64,000 nucleotides of DNA from Castanea sativa (taxonomy: Eukaryota; Streptophyta; Magnoliopsida; Fagales; Fagaceae), in the NCBI RefSeq assembly GCF_040712315.1, contig NC_134020.1, positions 37,254,751-37,318,750 on the forward strand, read 5' to 3'. This document shows, piece after piece, positions 63,480-64,000 of the stretch. Under the pieces are notes generated by a model, which worked only from the letters and a program-made list of their open reading frames with translations, searched no databases and was not told the origin of the DNA. Both the position numbers and the translations under genes were made by a program. The number at the start of each line of letters is the position of its first letter. The stretch's first letter is position 1.

Positions 63480-63850
63480 ATTGTTCAAAGTTTCTAGCCT
63501 TCATATTCCTGCTACTGGAATTTATGCTGCTACTTCTTCGATCCACCTTTTGCATCCTCACTCTCAGATTAGACATTCACCTTCTTCCTGGGTACAATTG
63601 CTAGCATCTGGTGGTTGTTAGAGTTGGTATCAAAGGATACTTTTGATTGTGTGTCTTGTAAATTGCGTACACAACTAGCATTGTCATTCAAGTATAATGT
63701 GTCAATGTCCACTGCTACTTTTGATGTTTTGGGACCTTTACATATTTCTGGTCTGAGTGTCTCTCACTAATTATCATTGTCTTTGATTATTAATCTCGTT
63801 ACATGCGGTTAGATGTTCATAATGAAATCTAACTTAGATTATTATTACAT
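63480..63850 (+). pseudogene. Ty1/copia integrase-region remnant
   Basis: From 63645 a frame reads DCVSCKLRTQLALSFKYNVS and then ATFDVLGPLHISG. This resembles the end of the copia integrase zinc-binding motif and the following GP block. After a stop codon, another stretch resembles the DDYSRY block (reading DY-stop-SRYM near 63785). Frames are interrupted throughout, so it is a decayed fragment; the rest was not found. Confidence 0.6.
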
Positions 63851-64000
63851 ATTGTAATTTTGTAAAAATATTTGAAATTTGAAACTCAATTTTCTATTAT
63901 GTTTACTACAATTTAGTTTTTTTTAATTTTTTTTGTCATCGGAGATTAATAATATTTTAAATTAAAAAAAAAAAATCTTCCACAAGTCTTCTAATTACAA
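63851..64000. other. AT-rich end of window
   Basis: No feature seen. Confidence 0.4.

Noticed and set aside
1..64000. tRNA, rRNA or CRISPR-like arrays
   Set aside because: None seen by eye; the regular repeats present are microsatellites, transposon subterminal repeats or tandem duplications. A tRNA scan was not possible.

Overview
This window is nuclear DNA from a flowering plant, most likely a woody eudicot. It is AT-rich, its genes have GT-AG introns, and most of it is transposon-derived. I suspect Fagaceae (oak-like) from the general look of the repeat families, but nothing here proves that. No rRNA, tRNA, CRISPR or operon structure was seen.

Two host genes look intact. A class II (HDA8-type) histone deacetylase lies on the minus strand at 15819-19883 (three exons, 380 residues, zinc and catalytic residues present). 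A clade-1-like aluminium-activated malate transporter (ALMT) lies on the plus strand at 51215-54331 (six exons, 428 residues). A second, broken ALMT copy lies inverted at 58446-58772 and is cut by an LTR retrotransposon. The two intact genes have no evident joint pathway; they are islands among repeats.

Layout: 1-6889 is gene-free with MITEs. 6890-9214 is an inverted pair of ~644 bp LTR-like arms around a gypsy-type transposon ORF. 10709-11316 is a hAT-like element and 13607-14386 an imperfect palindrome. 15819-19883 is HDA8. 20446-23615 holds a foldback element, tandem repeats and a GC-rich hAT-like element. 24379-28866 is the oldest copy (C) of a three-copy segmental duplication and carries nested transposons. 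29371-32569 is a ~3.2 kb hAT-like element. 32915-39610 is a minus-strand LTR retroelement remnant whose LTR hosts a Pack-MULE-like insertion with a perfect 9 bp target duplication. 39612-43097 is a broken Ty3/gypsy element. 43555-46227 is duplication copy A, followed by a CACTA end (to 47575). 47835-50150 is a ~528 bp tandem repeat interrupted by a Harbinger-like element. 51215-54331 is ALMT and 54606-58374 duplication copy B. From 58446 to the end come the ALMT pseudogene, an LTR element, a hAT-like element with perfect 8 bp target duplications, and a Ty1/copia integrase remnant.

Many insertions can be dated against one another, because target-site duplications and paralogous empty sites sit in the same window. 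I did not find a clearly new gene system. The most unusual structures are the Pack-MULE-like element with a captured membrane-anchor ORF, the outward-facing LTR pair, and the ALMT-linked duplication series.
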